From: Megalobrama amblycephala
Lineage: Eukaryota > Chordata > Actinopteri > Cypriniformes > Xenocyprididae
Direction: 5' to 3'
DNA length: 64,000 bases
Assembly: GCF_018812025.1 (NCBI RefSeq)
Contig: NC_063061.1
Span: 32,738,166 to 32,802,165, forward strand
Made by a program: the position numbers and the translations under genes. Shown here piece after piece: positions 45,219 through 58,981 of the stretch. The first letter of the stretch is position 1, and the number at the start of each line of letters is the position of its first letter. Below the pieces are notes generated by a model. It did not search any database. It saw nothing but the letters and a program-made list of their open reading frames with translations, and was not told the origin of the DNA.

Positions 45219-45630
45219 TGTCATGATCACCGTCTGTTCCTGTCAGTTCCCGGACTACATCCCCCATCATCCTCTCTGCCACTCACCTGCACACACTTAA
45301 CACTAATCACTAATCACCACACCCAGCTGCAGCTCATTACCAGGACTATAAAAGACTCTTACACACATCACCTCACTGCTAGGTCTTGTTTTCCCTGTGT
45401 TGCATTACCAAGCGTTATATCCTGTCTGCCTGTCCTGTGTTACCGTTCCTGCCTGTTTCCTGTTTGTTGACCCGTTGCTGCCTGTCCTGACCATCGCCTG
45501 CACCCTGACTACGATTCTGCCTGTTCCTTGTTGTTCCCGTTTGCTCCCGTTTGCCCCTGCCTGTATGACAACGCTCACTGTAAATAAAGCTTTGCATTTG
45601 GATCCCTACCTGAGTCCCGCCTTCGTTACA
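45219..45630 (+). mobile_element. solo LTR, 412 bp
   Basis: It runs TGTCATGATCACC..CTTCGTTACA with ATTAA on both sides (45214-45218, 45631-45635), a 5-bp target duplication. It has a TATAAAAG box (about 45347) and an AATAAA (about 45584). The ends and layout suit a gypsy-type LTR. No internal region is present, so it is probably a recombination remnant. Confidence 0.85.
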
Positions 45631-46039
45631 ATTAACTACTAATTACTTAATTTGTTTGTCTCAATTTTTAATTAATAAATTCGTTATCCCTTATTCAAAT
45701 TTGATCTCTGACATAATCATTGCCTCTGGCATAATCATTGCCACTGGATCTCACCGCCTCACGCTTGTGCATCAACTTCCATAGTTTTTTTTCCCTACTT
45801 TGGAACTCACTTGGGACCAGGAACTGTTTGGTTACCCCCATTCTTCAAAATATCTTCTTTTGTGTAAGGTTCTTCAATGTTAATAAAACAACAAAAGACA
45901 GAGAAAATCAATCTCTGCTCTTGACTGAAGAACTTTAATAGAGTAGCTTCAATAAGAATCAATGTATGATTGATACAGTGAACTCTATGTTGTGTTTTTT
46001 ACATTTATTCATTCGATTTCTTACTTGAACGCTATTGTT

Positions 46040-46329
46040 AAAGGATTAGTTCACTTTCAAATTAAAAATTTACTGATAATTTACTTACCCCCATGTCATC
46101 CAAGATGTCCATGTCTTTTTTTCTTCAGTCGAAAAGAAATGAAGGTTTTTGAGGAAAACATTCCAGGATTTTTCTCCATATAGTGGACTTCACTGGCCTC
46201 CAAACAGTTGAAGGTCAAAATTACAGTTTCAGTGCAGCTTCAAAGAGCTCTACACGATCCCAGACGAGGAATAGGAGTCTTGTCTAGAGAAACCATCACT
46301 CATTTTCTAAAAAAAAAAAAAAAAAAAAA

Positions 46330-46360
<31 letters not shown>

Positions 46361-46912
46361 CAAACACATTTTAACCATCAATGCTCATCTTGAACTAGCT
46401 CTCCTCTTCTTCTTTATTAGAATTCCGGCAGCGTAGACACTGCTAAGTGTATTACTGCCCTCCACAGGTCAAAGTTTAAACTAATTGTTATATACTTGCA
46501 CTAGCATATTGTATGACAATTTAGTTCAAACTTTGACCTGTGGAGGGCAGTAATACACTTAGCAGTGTATAAATTGCTGGAATTCTAATAAAGAAGAAGA
46601 AGAGAGCTAGTTCAAGTAAAATGTATACAATTTTTAATTGTTTTTAGAAAATGAGTGATGGTTTCTCTAGATAAGACCCTTATTCCTCGTCTGGGATCGC
46701 GTAGAACGCTTTGAAGCTTCAATAAAAATTGTAATTTTGACCTTTAACCATTTGGGCTCCATTTAAGTCCACTATATGGAGAAAAATCCTGGAATGTTTT
46801 CATCAAAAACCATTTCTTTTCGACTGAAGAAAGAAAGACATGAACACCTTGGATCACATGGGGGTGAGTAAATTATCAGGAAATTTTAATTTGAAAGTGA
46901 ACAAATCCTTTA
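46040..46912. mobile_element. long fold-back MITE, relative of 13836-14685
   Basis: Arms AAAGGATTAGTTCACTTTCA.. and ..AAAGTGAACAAATCCTTTA mirror each other over about 280 nt; a second palindrome (46425-46600) holds the AGTGTATTACTGCCCTCCAC arms. A poly(A) and (TA)n run lies at 46311-46361. Confidence 0.78.
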
Positions 46913-47289
46913 AATACACTTACTGTAGCTGAAAAAATAAAGCACTGATTAATTAATTTGTATATTATGTTTTGTATTTGCAATATTGTTTAATAAAGAT
47001 AAAATAATGAAAAAGATTTTTATCCTTGCCCACTCTGGCCTAAATGTCTGTCATTCTTGTTTGTTCAGAACGATCTGGGGAATTTGGAGGCCAAGTCAAC
47101 ACCTCCAACTCGTTGTTGTGTTCCTCAAACCATTCCTGAAGCATTTCTGCTCTGCTTGTTATAGGTACTACACTTAGTTTGGCAAGTAGCACATAAAGGC
47201 CTTCTTTACACAAATGATGTTGATATACAGCTTACATACATACAGCAGCTTTTGCATGATAATTGCTAACTGAATTTGATGGCATTACA

Positions 47290-47371
<82 letters not shown>

Positions 47372-48017
47372 AACTAAGCATTTCAGTATACAACCAGCAA
47401 GAGAGCACTGTGCTACAGTTAAGTTATTGAGTATTTTTCATAATATAAAATGAGCAAAAGGGTTTTGGGTTTTACACTTTTGGTGCAAATGCGCTCCGCC
47501 GCCTGCTCATAGAGACCAATTTACAATTTTTACAGCTCGTTTTCTAGGTTACTATTATTGGAAATAGCTCCATTTGTGTTTTAACAACGTTTAGCCCACG
47601 AGTTATTGATCCGGGAAGTTCGAATCTGTGAATATATTGCAAACTTGACTGCATTTCTTTATGTTTGAGTCCAACAAATTCAAACTCTGAGCCGTGCATT
47701 ATTTGTGTGCTTATTAACGTATGGAGCCGACTGAAACACTACTGCCAGCCAGCGAGACATTAAAGAGAAAGTTTGTCCGAGCTCACAGCAAGGAACGCAA
47801 ATATCTTTGCGAGGGAATGCAAATATTGTGAGAGAACGCAAAAGATTTGAACTTTTTCCCCTCTTATCCCAAATTTTTTCCACCACAACGTCCCTTTAGG
47901 AGCTTCACTTTGATTAATTTCTGAGTGATTCACTTAATTAACTGACTCAATTAGATTCTGATTTCTGCTTATAAATGATACAATGAATGTAGGCTACTTA
48001 CAGTTTGAAAAACAGCA
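46913..48017. other. intergenic with a (TA)n microsatellite
   Basis: (TA)n at 47293-47369, about 38 units. No gene recognised in the remainder. Confidence 0.5.
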
Positions 48018-48140
48018 GATTTAGAGCAGAATGAACAAAGACAGCCCACTTCACGTTTATGTTCCCTCGCTCAGTTCTTCTTCTCCTAGACTCGGATGTG
48101 TGTCTTTGCTTCGGTTGGACGAGCGCCCTCTACTGGCGGA
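48012..48140 (-). promoter_or_regulatory. orphan zinc-finger promoter and non-coding exon
   Basis: On the minus strand, CCGCCAGTAGAGGGCGC is followed by a tract like the first exons of F and H and ends TTTTTCAAACT before GTAAGTAGCC, a good splice donor. No ATG exon follows nearby on this strand; the next gene, E, is 7.7 kb away. It marks a lost copy or a distant promoter. Confidence 0.6.
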
Positions 48141-49640
48141 AACCATATTAAACTATTTAAACCTCATAAATTATATAAAACCTCGACAAGCTGTTATTTT
48201 GACTGACATTAAAACAGTTTATCTCCCCAAACATGTTTAATTCAGAAAAATTAAGTATTGATTAAAAAATAACATATTTCATATGTGACACAGCTGCAAC
48301 TGTATTACTTTCTGGACTCCTTCAACTTGCATGTTACTGATGTTGATTTTAATATAAATCTTGACTTCATTTTAAAGTTCATTATATTCATTATAAAAAG
48401 ATTTGAAGATTTAGATAAGCAACATAAATAAAATGTTCTGGAAACTCATTTTAACATTAACCAATTTTTCTTTTTCTTTCAGTTTCACCAAAAAACAAAA
48501 ATGAAGCAATATCTTCAGGGTTGGTCTAGGCGAAAACAATAAATAAATAAATAAATAAATAAACAAACAAACAGCCACTGACTAAACCCACTTACAACTA
48601 AATAAACCCTATAAGTCTTATCTATGGGTCTTACCTAACTTTCTGGCTAAACCAAACACAGGAGAAAACAAATAAATAAAAGAAAAAGGCACCCAATCCG
48701 TACGGTTTCAGTAATAAATGTAAAATTATGTTTATACAATATTTACAGAAAAAAGGGCAACACAAATACCACAATAAAGAGACAAAACGAAAAATACAAC
48801 AGGTGGAACACAAAGTCAAAATGAGGTCACTTTACAAAGTTAGCGAATTAAAGAATATACAGTTTACAGATCACAAATCATAGGAAAACTACACTGTAAC
48901 TCACAATACAGCATGCCAACAACATCTCTCTTCTCTACAGCATCAACGGTGTATTCCTCTCCAGTCCGTGAATCCTGGGGAATGTCTAGGAACATGTTCA
49001 TTTAACATACATGTGCACACAAGTAAATGTGTTCATTACTTAAATCACTCAATAAGAACGAGTTTTGTTTTTCTTGTTGTAACAAATTCTACACACAATT
49101 TAAGTATCTAGAGATGCAATGAATGACTGAATTAATAATAGAGCATCACCTCTTTACAGTCAAATTTAATTTGTACAGCATGGAGATAATTACTATATTT
49201 ACTCCCCAACATAAACAAAAGCATTCCTACTGAAATTGGGAAATTGTAAATAGAAACTGTCCACCAAATTTAGTTTTCAGGAATTCAAAATTTTATAGAA
49301 TTGGGAAACATTTATATCTATTATACAGTATAGGCAGTATGCAGGTTCAATTAATTAGGTGCAAATATTTGCTCCAATAGTCAATCCAATGACAAGTGGC
49401 AGTTTTTACTCACCCATATTTTAATTGAAGATATGCCATAATAGCAATGAATGCAAAATTAATTTCCCTAAATCAACCTGGTTTTAATGAAGGCAAAGAT
49501 GTCTGAAACATTAATCTAATTCACGGAAATATAAAATAACAACACAGTTATTACAATAAGTATTACGTTTACAAATAATAACACTGGTAACAACATGCCA
49601 CTTGGGGCCTTTTGTCGAATTCTGGGTCACTCCTATTACC
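48104..49640. repeat. segmental duplication, copy 2 (partner 36235-38045)
   Basis: This matches 36235-38045 without the MITE at 37409; the uninterrupted sequence CAGTATAGGCAGTATGC is at about 49327. Confidence 0.85.
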
Positions 49641-49789
49641 CCAAGGTTTATCTTTTTACTCTTTTACAATAAAAAAATATGACTTTTACTCCACAAATCC
49701 AAAAACACTGATATGTCCACAAATCCATCATGCTCCAGTAATTTATAGTAATATCTTCAGTATTACTCAAATGTCCAGTTTCAAATATA

Positions 49790-50745
49790 ATTCCTTCAAA
49801 GTGATGCCGCTTTATGTAACACTATCTAGTGTAAGTGATAAATCCTGTTTGACATTTGTGCTGGCTATTGTATACAGGCCACAGGGCACCATACAGACTT
49901 TATCAAGTCTGCAGATAAAGTCCTAATTGTTAGTGATTTTATTTTATCCATGTGGATAATGAAAAACACACATTTACAGACATCCTAAACCAGGGGTCTC
50001 CAAACTCTGTCCTGGAGGGCCACTGTACTGCTAGGTTAAGCTCCAACTTGCCTTAACACACCTGCCTATAAGTTTTTAGTATGCCTAATTAGCTAATTCA
50101 GGTGTGTTTAATTGACCCTTCGCCGGGAGTTTGATTGACAAGTGATCTAACCAATCATAACGCCAAATCCGCCATTTTGTCCGACAAAGCAGTCAGCAGA
50201 GTTAGAAGATTAACCTCAGTGGACCTGAACTTGAAAATATGGTGTGTAGGTTACTGACGAACTTTCGTTCTCATGTTCATTCATGTTTATTTGATGCAAT
50301 AAATTAACTAGTAGGAAGAGATGATCAGTTCACGAGCCTCTTGAGCTGAGGCGCTACAGCAATCTGTCACGACTCATTAAAGAACCACAAAACGGTTTTT
50401 ATTGTTTGAATTTCTCAAAAAATTACACAGTTTGAAAGCTGGGACTTTGTTTAATGCCATAAGTAACCTGCTCTGTCTTGTCTGTCGACGTGTTGTCAGT
50501 GTCCTCTTTGCTCCGTGATGTATTTTTCACTCTGAGACAGAGCCATGGCTTGTTGGACAAAGCAACAGTAACTAAGGGGAGCGGGTCTTTGCGAAGGGTC
50601 AATTGGGGTTGGGCTAAATTCTGCAGGACTTTGGCCCTCCAGGACTGGGTTTGGACACCCCTGCTCTATAATCTACTGGAGTTAGACAATGTGTCAGGAC
50701 CCACTCACTGTCATAATAATACTTTAGATATAATATTGTAAATGA
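49790..50745 (+). mobile_element. LINE endonuclease relic, split by a MITE
   Basis: The frame near 49850 reads LAIVYRPQG and, after a shift, (D)NEKHTFTDILN, a pattern typical of APE-type LINE endonucleases. After the MITE the same domain resumes with NVSGPTHCHNNTLDIIL (50687-50737). Degenerate. Confidence 0.6.
49991..50670. mobile_element. hAT-like MITE with a nested repeat
   Basis: Ends CAGGGGTCTCCAAACTCTG and TTTGGACACCCCTG match the MITE at 37409. A second element with ends ATTGACCCTTCGC / GCGAAGGGTCAAT (about 50116-50605) sits inside. No target duplication was found for the outer MITE. Confidence 0.65.
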
Positions 50746-50765
50746 AGTAAATAATGACAGAATTA

Positions 50766-51022
50766 TCATTTTTTTGGATTAAAGGAGAGATTAAACAAAT
50801 ATGTAAACAGAGGTGACATAATATCAGATGCTATTTTTAAGAACAGAGAAGCAACATGGTCAGGACCTGAAGATTTATTCACATTTACATCTTTTAGAGC
50901 TAACTCTCTAGTCCATAGATGGCATTCTGCACCCAGAAATTCTGAATTTAAATGATTATAATTATTTATTTGGAATGTAGGCCCAGATGCAATAAAATGA
51001 CTATTAAAGCTGTTAACCATTT
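50766..51022 (-). mobile_element. LINE reverse-transcriptase fragment
   Basis: The minus frame contains VNSFNSHFIASG and NKSSGPDHVASLFLKIASD..PLFTYLFNLS, the N-terminal RT pattern of many fish LINEs. It lies opposite to the endonuclease relic next to it. Confidence 0.6.
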
Positions 51023-51403
51023 GCTGTTTGTCTGCGATTCTAATCTTAATCTTTAATCAAATTTAATTTCAATGAAAGAAAAAAATCTTAAATATATTAA
51101 TGCATCATGTCTAAACAGCTAAAACAAGTTGTTTTTAAATATGTATTATACAAATGCATTATATGCACAATTAATGAAAATAATTATAAGAAACAAAACA
51201 CATCCCTTCACAAGTCGCTACACTAGTTTTCTAAACTATTATTTTGACCTTTCCAAAGGTTCCTCTTGTCAAACAATCAAACCTCATTACTAATTATCCA
51301 GCTTTTGCTTAATCTGAATGTCAAATTATTTACTTGCAAGCATATATATATATATATATATATATATTTATTTATTTTTGCCAGTGATGGATCTGATTTT
51401 TGC

Positions 51404-54023
51404 TCATTGAGGCAACTTCAGACAACATTTTTTCTTATGAGTGTGTAGACTAGATGTTTGGGTGAAATTCTTCCCACATAAAGAGCACTGATGCGGCTTC
51501 TCTCCAGTATGAACTCTCCCATGATCTTTCAAGGATTTTGAATAAGTGAATTTCTTTCCACAGTGTAAGCACTGGTACAGTTTCTCTCCAGTATGAATTC
51601 TCTCATGGTGTTTTAAGTAATCTGCCCGAGCAAAACTCTTTCCACAGTGTGAGCACTTAAACGGTTTCTCTCCAGTATGAACTCTCTGGTGTATTTTTAA
51701 GGCACCCAATGTAGTGTAGGTCTTCCCACAGTCAGAGCACACATGAGGTCTCACACCAGTATGAACACGCTCATGCAGTTTTAATGTGTGCCGTACTGAA
51801 AAACCCTTCCCACAAAAAGAACAAAAATGAGGCTTTACACCAGTATGAATTTTAAGATGTATTTTTAAGCTTGATGCCGCAATGAATGTTTTGTCACACT
51901 GATCACAGCTGAATGATCTCAATCCAGAGTGAGAGCGCAGATGAGAAGTGAGAGCGCTTTTGTAAGTGAAACGTTTTCCACACTGAGTGCATATGAACGG
52001 TTTTTCTCCAGTGTGAATTCTCATGTGTTCTTTTAAGGCTCCTTTCTTAATAAAACTTTTTCCACATTGAGTGCATGTGAACAGATTTTCTCCAGTGTGA
52101 ATTCTCATGTGCTCATTTAGGTGTTCTTTCTGAATGAAACTCTTTCCACACTGAGTGCATGTGAACGGTTTTTCTCCAGTGTGAATTCTCATGTGGTCAT
52201 TTAGATGTCTTTTATGAAGGAAACTCTTTCCACACTGAGAGCATGTGAACGGTCTTTCTTCAGTGTGAATTCTCATGTGTCTCTTCAGGTTTGATTTCTG
52301 TGTGAAACTCTTTCCACACTCAGAGCAGGTGAAAGATCCTTTGACTCCAGATTTTCCAGCTTGTTTTTGTGTGAAATTCTCTTCCTTCTTTGAAACGGCT
52401 GCATTTCCATCTTCATTTTTTAAATGAGTGTTTTGAAATAGATGTTGTTTTTCTTCATTTTTATATGTCAGTTTTCCATCTTCATTTGTGAAATTATGAG
52501 GTTTGTCTTCATTCACTTCCAACGGGTCTAAGTTCAACATATTAAATTGCCAAAATTCAATTAAAGAAAGACAAATGGGAAACAAAGAAATAAAGTTCAT
52601 TTTTAATTTAGCAAAATTCTTATGTATTGTTATATCCTCATGAGAACCAGTTTTTATGTGAATTTATTTTTTAATGTTATTACATTGTTTGAAACATAAG
52701 AAACAAAATGATTTAAAATGTCTCAAAATAGCACAATTGAGTACACTTAGATGTTCTTAAGATTATCTTAAGAAGTACTAAAGAAGAATTTATTCTCCTG
52801 GATTTACAGACAAGGCTTGATCTAGTCCTAGACTAGAATGCATGTTTGAGCTGCTTTAACTGAAAGCAACTTGTACTGACACATCTTAAAATATGTCACT
52901 GCCATTGTTTTATCTCAAGATGCTCAACACCAGTAATGTTTTTTTCAAGTGTACGTTTATAAAAGTTACTTAAATATCCTAATTGAACTAAGGCCTAATC
53001 CTGGTTTAGGCTAAACCCTGTCTGTGAAACTGGGCATTAGAATTAAGTACAAAATTAGTGCATGAAAATAGAGCACTTTAAGTACATTATATGGAAGTGT
53101 ACTTTTTTCACCTGGGCAAATAGATTAACTGATTGTAATATTATTTCAGTTACACAAAGTTAATTCTATTAACTGATCCAAATATTCATAATTATAAGTT
53201 ATTAATTATTTACATTTCCCTTTTGAGCCAATTTGCTACATTTGTATAAAGATGATTCTTAACTGTTATGAAAGATGTAAAAGAATGATTTGATATACTA
53301 TTTATTTACTCTATGCAATATGTGTAAAATTGCCATAAAGGTAGTAGTAATGGGTAGTCAAATTCTATACAATGTATCTAATTTGCATATTAATCTGTTC
53401 TTGAGGCAACATGTCATGAAAAAAAGATGTATAATAATGGGAGTAATAACTTGGCAACATTTTCATAAGAATTCTTTCCCTATTAACTTGCCTTGCCTTT
53501 CCCCTCAAAATGCCTAATAAACATGCTGTAAGTCCTGGTGTCTTCTATAGAAGGTATGAAATCAATGCCCTCATTCATAACAGAAAGACATATTATGATT
53601 CGAAACCCCATAACGTTTTCCTTAGATGTTTATTTATGACAATTTGAAAATTAGTCAGATTCAAATGATAATTACAAAATATTATCATATTTCCGTAAGT
53701 GAGTGAGTGCTAAATCTGATCATTCAGTCAATGTCAGTTAATTTTAAAAATAAAAAGGAGAGTTTTCATGGTAAAACCTCCAAACATTTAGTATCTCTGA
53801 AAAGCCCTGAATGTGCTCTATACAAAACTGGGACATGTATGGTCTAAAATATAATGTCCTCTACAGAGGAAAAAAAAAGTCTATGCCTGGGTCTCAGGAG
53901 GATATGTCAGTTTTCATCTTAACGTTCCTCATCAGTCATTAAAGAGAATGAAGGAAAACACCAACCTATTAGTTCCTCTGTATCTTCATCTTTTATTCTG
54001 CAGGGTTCTTCTTTAAACTCCAT
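51404..54023 (-). CDS. FiNZ-like C2H2 zinc-finger protein, gene F, 11 fingers
   Basis: Model: exons 53966-54023 (58 nt, start MEFKEEPC) and 51404-52527, 393 residues in frame. The intron is 1438 nt against 105-196 nt in the paralogs, apparently through an insertion between about 52616 and 53902 that does not resemble a named element. The ATG exon starts at 54085 and a non-coding first exon lies near 54532. The leader contains two HHF-type acidic repeats, then eleven C2H2 fingers. Fingers 5-11 carry the shared C-terminal set (CDQCDKTF, CSFCGKGF, CSDCGKTY, CSHCGKSF, CLHCGKKF, CSLCGKNF); the final finger ends H-x3-C, so it is C2HC. The first linker is TEERP. The role is probably nuclear DNA binding. 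Confidence 0.88.
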
Positions 54024-54531
54024 CTTTACAATAGTATGTCAGCAGTTTCTCCTGGAGTAATTCCTCCTGCTTGATTCTTCTTCTCCTGTGGGAAGATGGG
54101 AATATTCCCCAACATCTAAACTCTCATGAACGGCTGTCAGAGCAGCTTCACTGACTGAAGGTGTGAATTGTGATCGCTGTTGCTCACTTAGCAGATTATC
54201 AACACACTTACAATCACTCTCAATTATCCAGCTTTAAGTGTTTTGCTAAAATAAATATTTAGAAACAATTCAACTCCTCTAGCTGGTTTTTATGTTGTTC
54301 TTGACTTACATTAGATATGATTTACATGCATTAAAACTCTGTTTAATAGGGTTCACCTGTTTATTGTAGAAAATGAAAACAAATCAAATCATATATTCAC
54401 AAATTCTAATGTGAAAAAACAGTCAGAAAATGAGTTTACGTTTCAATAATGTACAACGGTTTATTTTGATTCACTAAAATGTCGTTTGGATTTAGATTTC
54501 TCCTAATAAATGATACAATGAATGTACTCAC

Positions 54532-54668
54532 AGTCTGAAAAACAGCAGAAATTAATATAATAGAATGAACGGCTGTGTTCCACTTCATATGTTTATGTTC
54601 CCTTCCCTCGCTCTTCTTCTCCAGGACTCGTGTGTCATTGCTTCGGTTGCACGAACACCCTCTACTGG
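54532..54668 (-). promoter_or_regulatory. non-coding first exon and promoter of gene F
   Basis: On the minus strand the exon ends CTGTTTTTCAGACT before GTGAGTACATTC (donor at 54531). CCAGTAGAGGGTGT lies at 54655-54668. The organisation is the same as for gene H. Confidence 0.65.
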
Positions 54669-54669
54669 C

Positions 54670-57540
54670 GAAAACAATCGCTATTAAACTATCTAACCTT
54701 CATAGATTAGAATAAACAAGACAACCAAGATAAGATCTGCTATCTTGTTTGAGATTATACCAACACTATTTATCTCCCCAAATATGTTTGCTTTGAAACA
54801 AAGATTCAAACTTCAAATATCTGCTGGAGTTTGCATTTGCATTTACCTTCTAGACTCCTTCAACCCCATATGAAAAAAATAAATTTATTGCTAAATTATT
54901 AGTTTATATTTGTGTTTGTCAGAGTCCATTTTTAAGGATGAATCGCCTCTTTACATTTACATAGAAAAACATCTGGTGCCATTACTGTTTAGCAATGCTG
55001 AATAGAAAATTAAACCCCTGATTTAATGAAAACTTCAATTTAGCCTATAATTTTATTACGATCACATTTTGTTCATTTTTATTTCTCATATTTTCACATT
55101 GTGCAGAGAGTGATTTCAATACCTTTAGTCAGGAAAATCTCACTGAGATATTTTTAACAGGCATGTCCTGCCAAGATAAGCAGCCCTAATTTGCATATAG
55201 ACCTATAGCAACATATAATTAAAAACAAAACATACAACTATTAAAAAACATTCATTCTCTAAATAATGTATTACAGTTTTAATGTGACTACTAAATTGTG
55301 TAGCCTCAGTTTATTTTGAAGAAAATTCCAGTCCAAGTTTGCAGCATATTTAAGGGCAGTTTCACCAAGCTCAGTTCTGACAGGAGGCACACAGATATTA
55401 TAACAGGTTTGAGATATTATAAACTATTACGAGCTGATTTCTTTTGGATAAAGTAAGAGATATATCATATGACCGTTAAGTGACCCAGTACAGCTTTATA
55501 TATTAATAAATACCAGTGCATTGTTCTTCAAATTGCTAACGGAGACCAAGCAACTCTTTTGCACAATGTACAGTGATGTGTTGAAATAAATCTTAAGGCA
55601 CCATACCGAGCATCCAGAGAGGCAAGAAGGTAAAAGCATGTTGATTCACTACATCCCCAGTGTCAAGAACTGGTAAGGATGCAGAAACAAGTTTTCTCAT
55701 TACAATAAATGAAAAACAAGACTTGTTCTTTCATTTTTGTTTCAAATGATTAAAGTGAGTATCAAAATGTAATATACTGAATAACAGTATTGTTTGCGTA
55801 CAAATGAAACCTTGCATTAACAATATTGGAATCAAGACAATTTATGTATAAAGTTAATTAAAATGGCCCCAGAACAGATCTTTGGGGGACTCCCTTAACA
55901 ACCTCGATAAAATTTGACTGATGAATGAAGCCACAGAGTCAGAGTTTAAAAAAATAAATTGAAGAAACTTTTATTAAAGAATAGTTTGCAGTTTCATCAG
56001 CAGAAGCCAACTTCAAATCTCACAAGGAGTTCGTAGTTCGTACATTAACATTTCCACAACAATTATACTCTAACAAAGTCTACTAACTACATCATTACTT
56101 AGGTTAAACAATTCTGATTGGCTACGAAAATTTTTAAAATTAGTAATTTTCCATAAATGGTCAGATAGTCAGAAGCGCATCTCCATCCATCACGATGCTG
56201 ATGCTGGAACTGTGGATTTAGGTACAGGATGTCCTTATAGATCATGACAAGGCATCTGCAGGTCTCAAGCAGAGTGCCAGTTGACAGTTGTTTTTCTAAA
56301 CTATTATTTGACCTTTCTGAAAGGTTCCTCTTGTCAAACAATCAAACTTCCATACTAATTTCAGTAAATTATCCAGCTTTTGACCAGACGAGTCATTATG
56401 ATTATGTGTAGTTTCTAGTTATCTAGTTATGTCACTAGTTACTGGTGTGATCTTTTCGAGTCCATTGTGGTTCATGAAATGACTCAAAATCTGCTGTTGA
56501 TCACTCCGTTAGTACATTAAGTTTATTAATTTCATTAACTAGAATAAATCTAAAGCTGACAACTTATACATTCATTGAGCACAACCAGTGTATGGTTTGC
56601 TGAACAAATGACTTGAATGTGGGACAATGACCTTATTCATCACTTGTATCCTAATGCCAATGATTCATTGATATGCTGACTGATGACTGTTGGGACACTC
56701 CAGACACAGGATGGCTCTGTTTGTTGAAATGGAGTCATTTGCACCTCAACGACACATCTGTACCATTTGCTTCACAAAACACATGTGCTTTCCACTACAT
56801 ACTGTTTATCTTGTGTTCTAACATGTAACTATGCCATGTTTGGTCTCATCTGGTGGCTTATAAAATGAACTGAAGTGTGGTGTACTTAATAGAGATATTA
56901 AAGTATTCTAATGTGTAGTACCATCACAGAAACATGCATTGAGGAGAATATGTTAACATACTTCTCCCCCTCTTCATCACCACCCATTTGCCTTCAAGTT
57001 TATGGTCTTTTGGTTTCCTGTCAGTTGGTTTTAACATCTCTATTCCACTCATGTTTAACAATGCTCAAGGTAAACTGGTGATCTTGGTGAAAGGTTTTAA
57101 CTCTGCCACTCTTGCACACCGGAGCATAACCTCATAGACAAGAAAGGCTTTTACGGCATCTTCTGCACAGCAGTGCATTATTTTTTACAGCAGTTTTTCT
57201 ATACAGTATGTTGTTCCTTTCTACTGTCGCTATATCTAATTATGTAACTTAATAAATACATTTGCATGTTTTAAATGCTTTGAGAACTGTTAATGTTGAA
57301 AGCTGTAACTTATATTATCTAAATGTTCAGGTTAAATCCTGTGTTTATCTATCAGTTCCAAAAAATATTTTTACTTTTAAGAGGTTAAAAAATAACTTAA
57401 TTAATTATATTGGAGTCAGATGAACTACTGAATTATGCATGTCATCCTTCAATTGCTTTTTGCATCTTAATCTTCCAGCCTTATACTGTAAAAACTCAAA
57501 TAAAGAAATTGATGCTAAATGACCATTTGAGAAAACATTT
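54670..57540. other. intergenic with zinc-finger and LINE relics
   Basis: 54670-54880 continues the promoter homology shared with H. Near 55070-55140 and at 56295-56385 are pieces of the family's 3' flank (CTAAACTATTATTTGACC.. AATTATCCAGCTTTTGA) without fingers. At about 55864-55896 the minus strand reads GVPQRSVLGP, an RT motif. No intact gene. Confidence 0.55.
56295..56385 (-). pseudogene. 3' flank relic of a lost zinc-finger gene
   Basis: This matches the sequence just downstream of genes E and F (about 39070-39165 and 51230-51310), but the coding part that should follow is absent. Confidence 0.6.
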
Positions 57541-57750
57541 TCACCTGAATAATCCAGATTGATTGTAAGTGATGATCATCTGCTAAATGAGCAACAGCGA
57601 CCACAATTCACACCTTCAGTCAGTGAAGCCACTCCCACAGCCGTTGATGAGAGTTTAAATGCTGGGGAATATTCCCAACTTCCTACAGGAGAAGAAGGAG
57701 CAAGCAGGAGGAATTACTCCAGGAGAAACTACTGACATACTATTGTAAAG

Positions 57751-58981
57751 ATGGAGTTTGAGGAAGAACCCTGCAGTATGAGAGATGAAGAGACAGAGGA
57801 ACAAACAGGTTGGTGTTTTCCTTTATTCTCTTTATTGACTGATAAGGAACGTTAAGAAGAAAACTGATATATAACAATACATCTGAAACTAGATAGATTT
57901 TTGCTAAATAGAGGTTCACTTACATTCCTTCTTGTTGTACCATTGTCTTTCTTTAAATGAATATTGAGAATTAAATATGTTGATTTTAGACCCAATGGAA
58001 GTGAATGAAAACAAACAACATCGATCTCAAAAATCACATCATTTCACAATTGCAGATGGAAACACGGTCATTCCCAAGACTAAAAAGAAATTCACACACA
58101 AAAAAGGTGGGAAATCTGGAGTCAAAGGACCTTTCACCTGCTCTGAGTGTGGAAAGAGTTACACACATAAACCAGACCTTAACAGACACATGAGATTTCA
58201 CACTGGAGAGAATCTGTTAACATGCACTCAATGTGGAAAGGATTTCACAGAGAAAGGAAAGTTGGATGTACACATGAGAGTTCACACAGGAGAAAGACCG
58301 TTCGCATGCACTCAGTGTGGACAGAGTTACGCACATGAAGCAGACCTTAAGAGACACATGAGAATTCACACTGGAGAAAGACCATTCGCATGCACTCAGT
58401 GTGGAAATAGTTTCGTTGACAAAGCATGCTTAAAAGAGCACATGACAGTTCACACTGGAGAAAAACCGTTCACATGCACTCAGTGTGGAAAGAGTTTCAC
58501 TCAGAAAAGAGTTCTCCACAATCATCTGCGCTCTCACTCTGGAGTGAGATCATTCAGCTGTGATCAGTGTGATAAAACATTTGTTTTGTCAACATACTTA
58601 AGAAGGCACCTTAAAGTTCATACTGGTGTGAAGCCTCACATTTGTTCTTTTTGCGAAAAGGGTTTTATAGATCTACAAAAGTTAAAAGACCATGAGCGGA
58701 TACATACTGGTGTGAAACCTTATGTTTGCTCTGACTGTGACAAGACCTTCACTACATCCAGTGGCTTAAAAGTGCACCAGAGAATTCATACTGGAGAGAA
58801 GCCGTACAAATGCTCACACTGTGGAAAGGGTTTCTCTTCCTCTTCATACTTGAAATCTCATGAGAAAATTCATACTGGAGAAAAGCCACACCAGTGCTCT
58901 TCATGTGGGAAGAGTTTCAACTACTTACCTAATCTGCAGTTACATATTAGGAAGAAGCGTTGCCCAAAGTTGTCCAAATGA
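57751..58981 (+). CDS. FiNZ-like C2H2 zinc-finger protein, gene G, 10 fingers
   Basis: Model: exons 57751-57808 (58 nt, start MEFEEEPC) and 57990-58981, 349 residues in frame. The ATG exon starts at 57689 after CCTACAG; the intron is 181 nt. The leader DPMEVNENKQH runs into ten fingers with linkers mainly of the TGEK/RP type. Fingers 5-10 form the common C-terminal set. The last finger (CSSCGKSFNYLPNLQLH) is followed by IRKKRC, so its second ligand is displaced (H-x5-C) and it may not fold normally. AATAAA at 59467-59472 is a likely poly(A) signal. Helix codes in fingers 1-4 (HPDR, EGKV, HADR, DACE) differ from the paralogs, suggesting a different target. No non-coding first exon was found. 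Confidence 0.9.
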
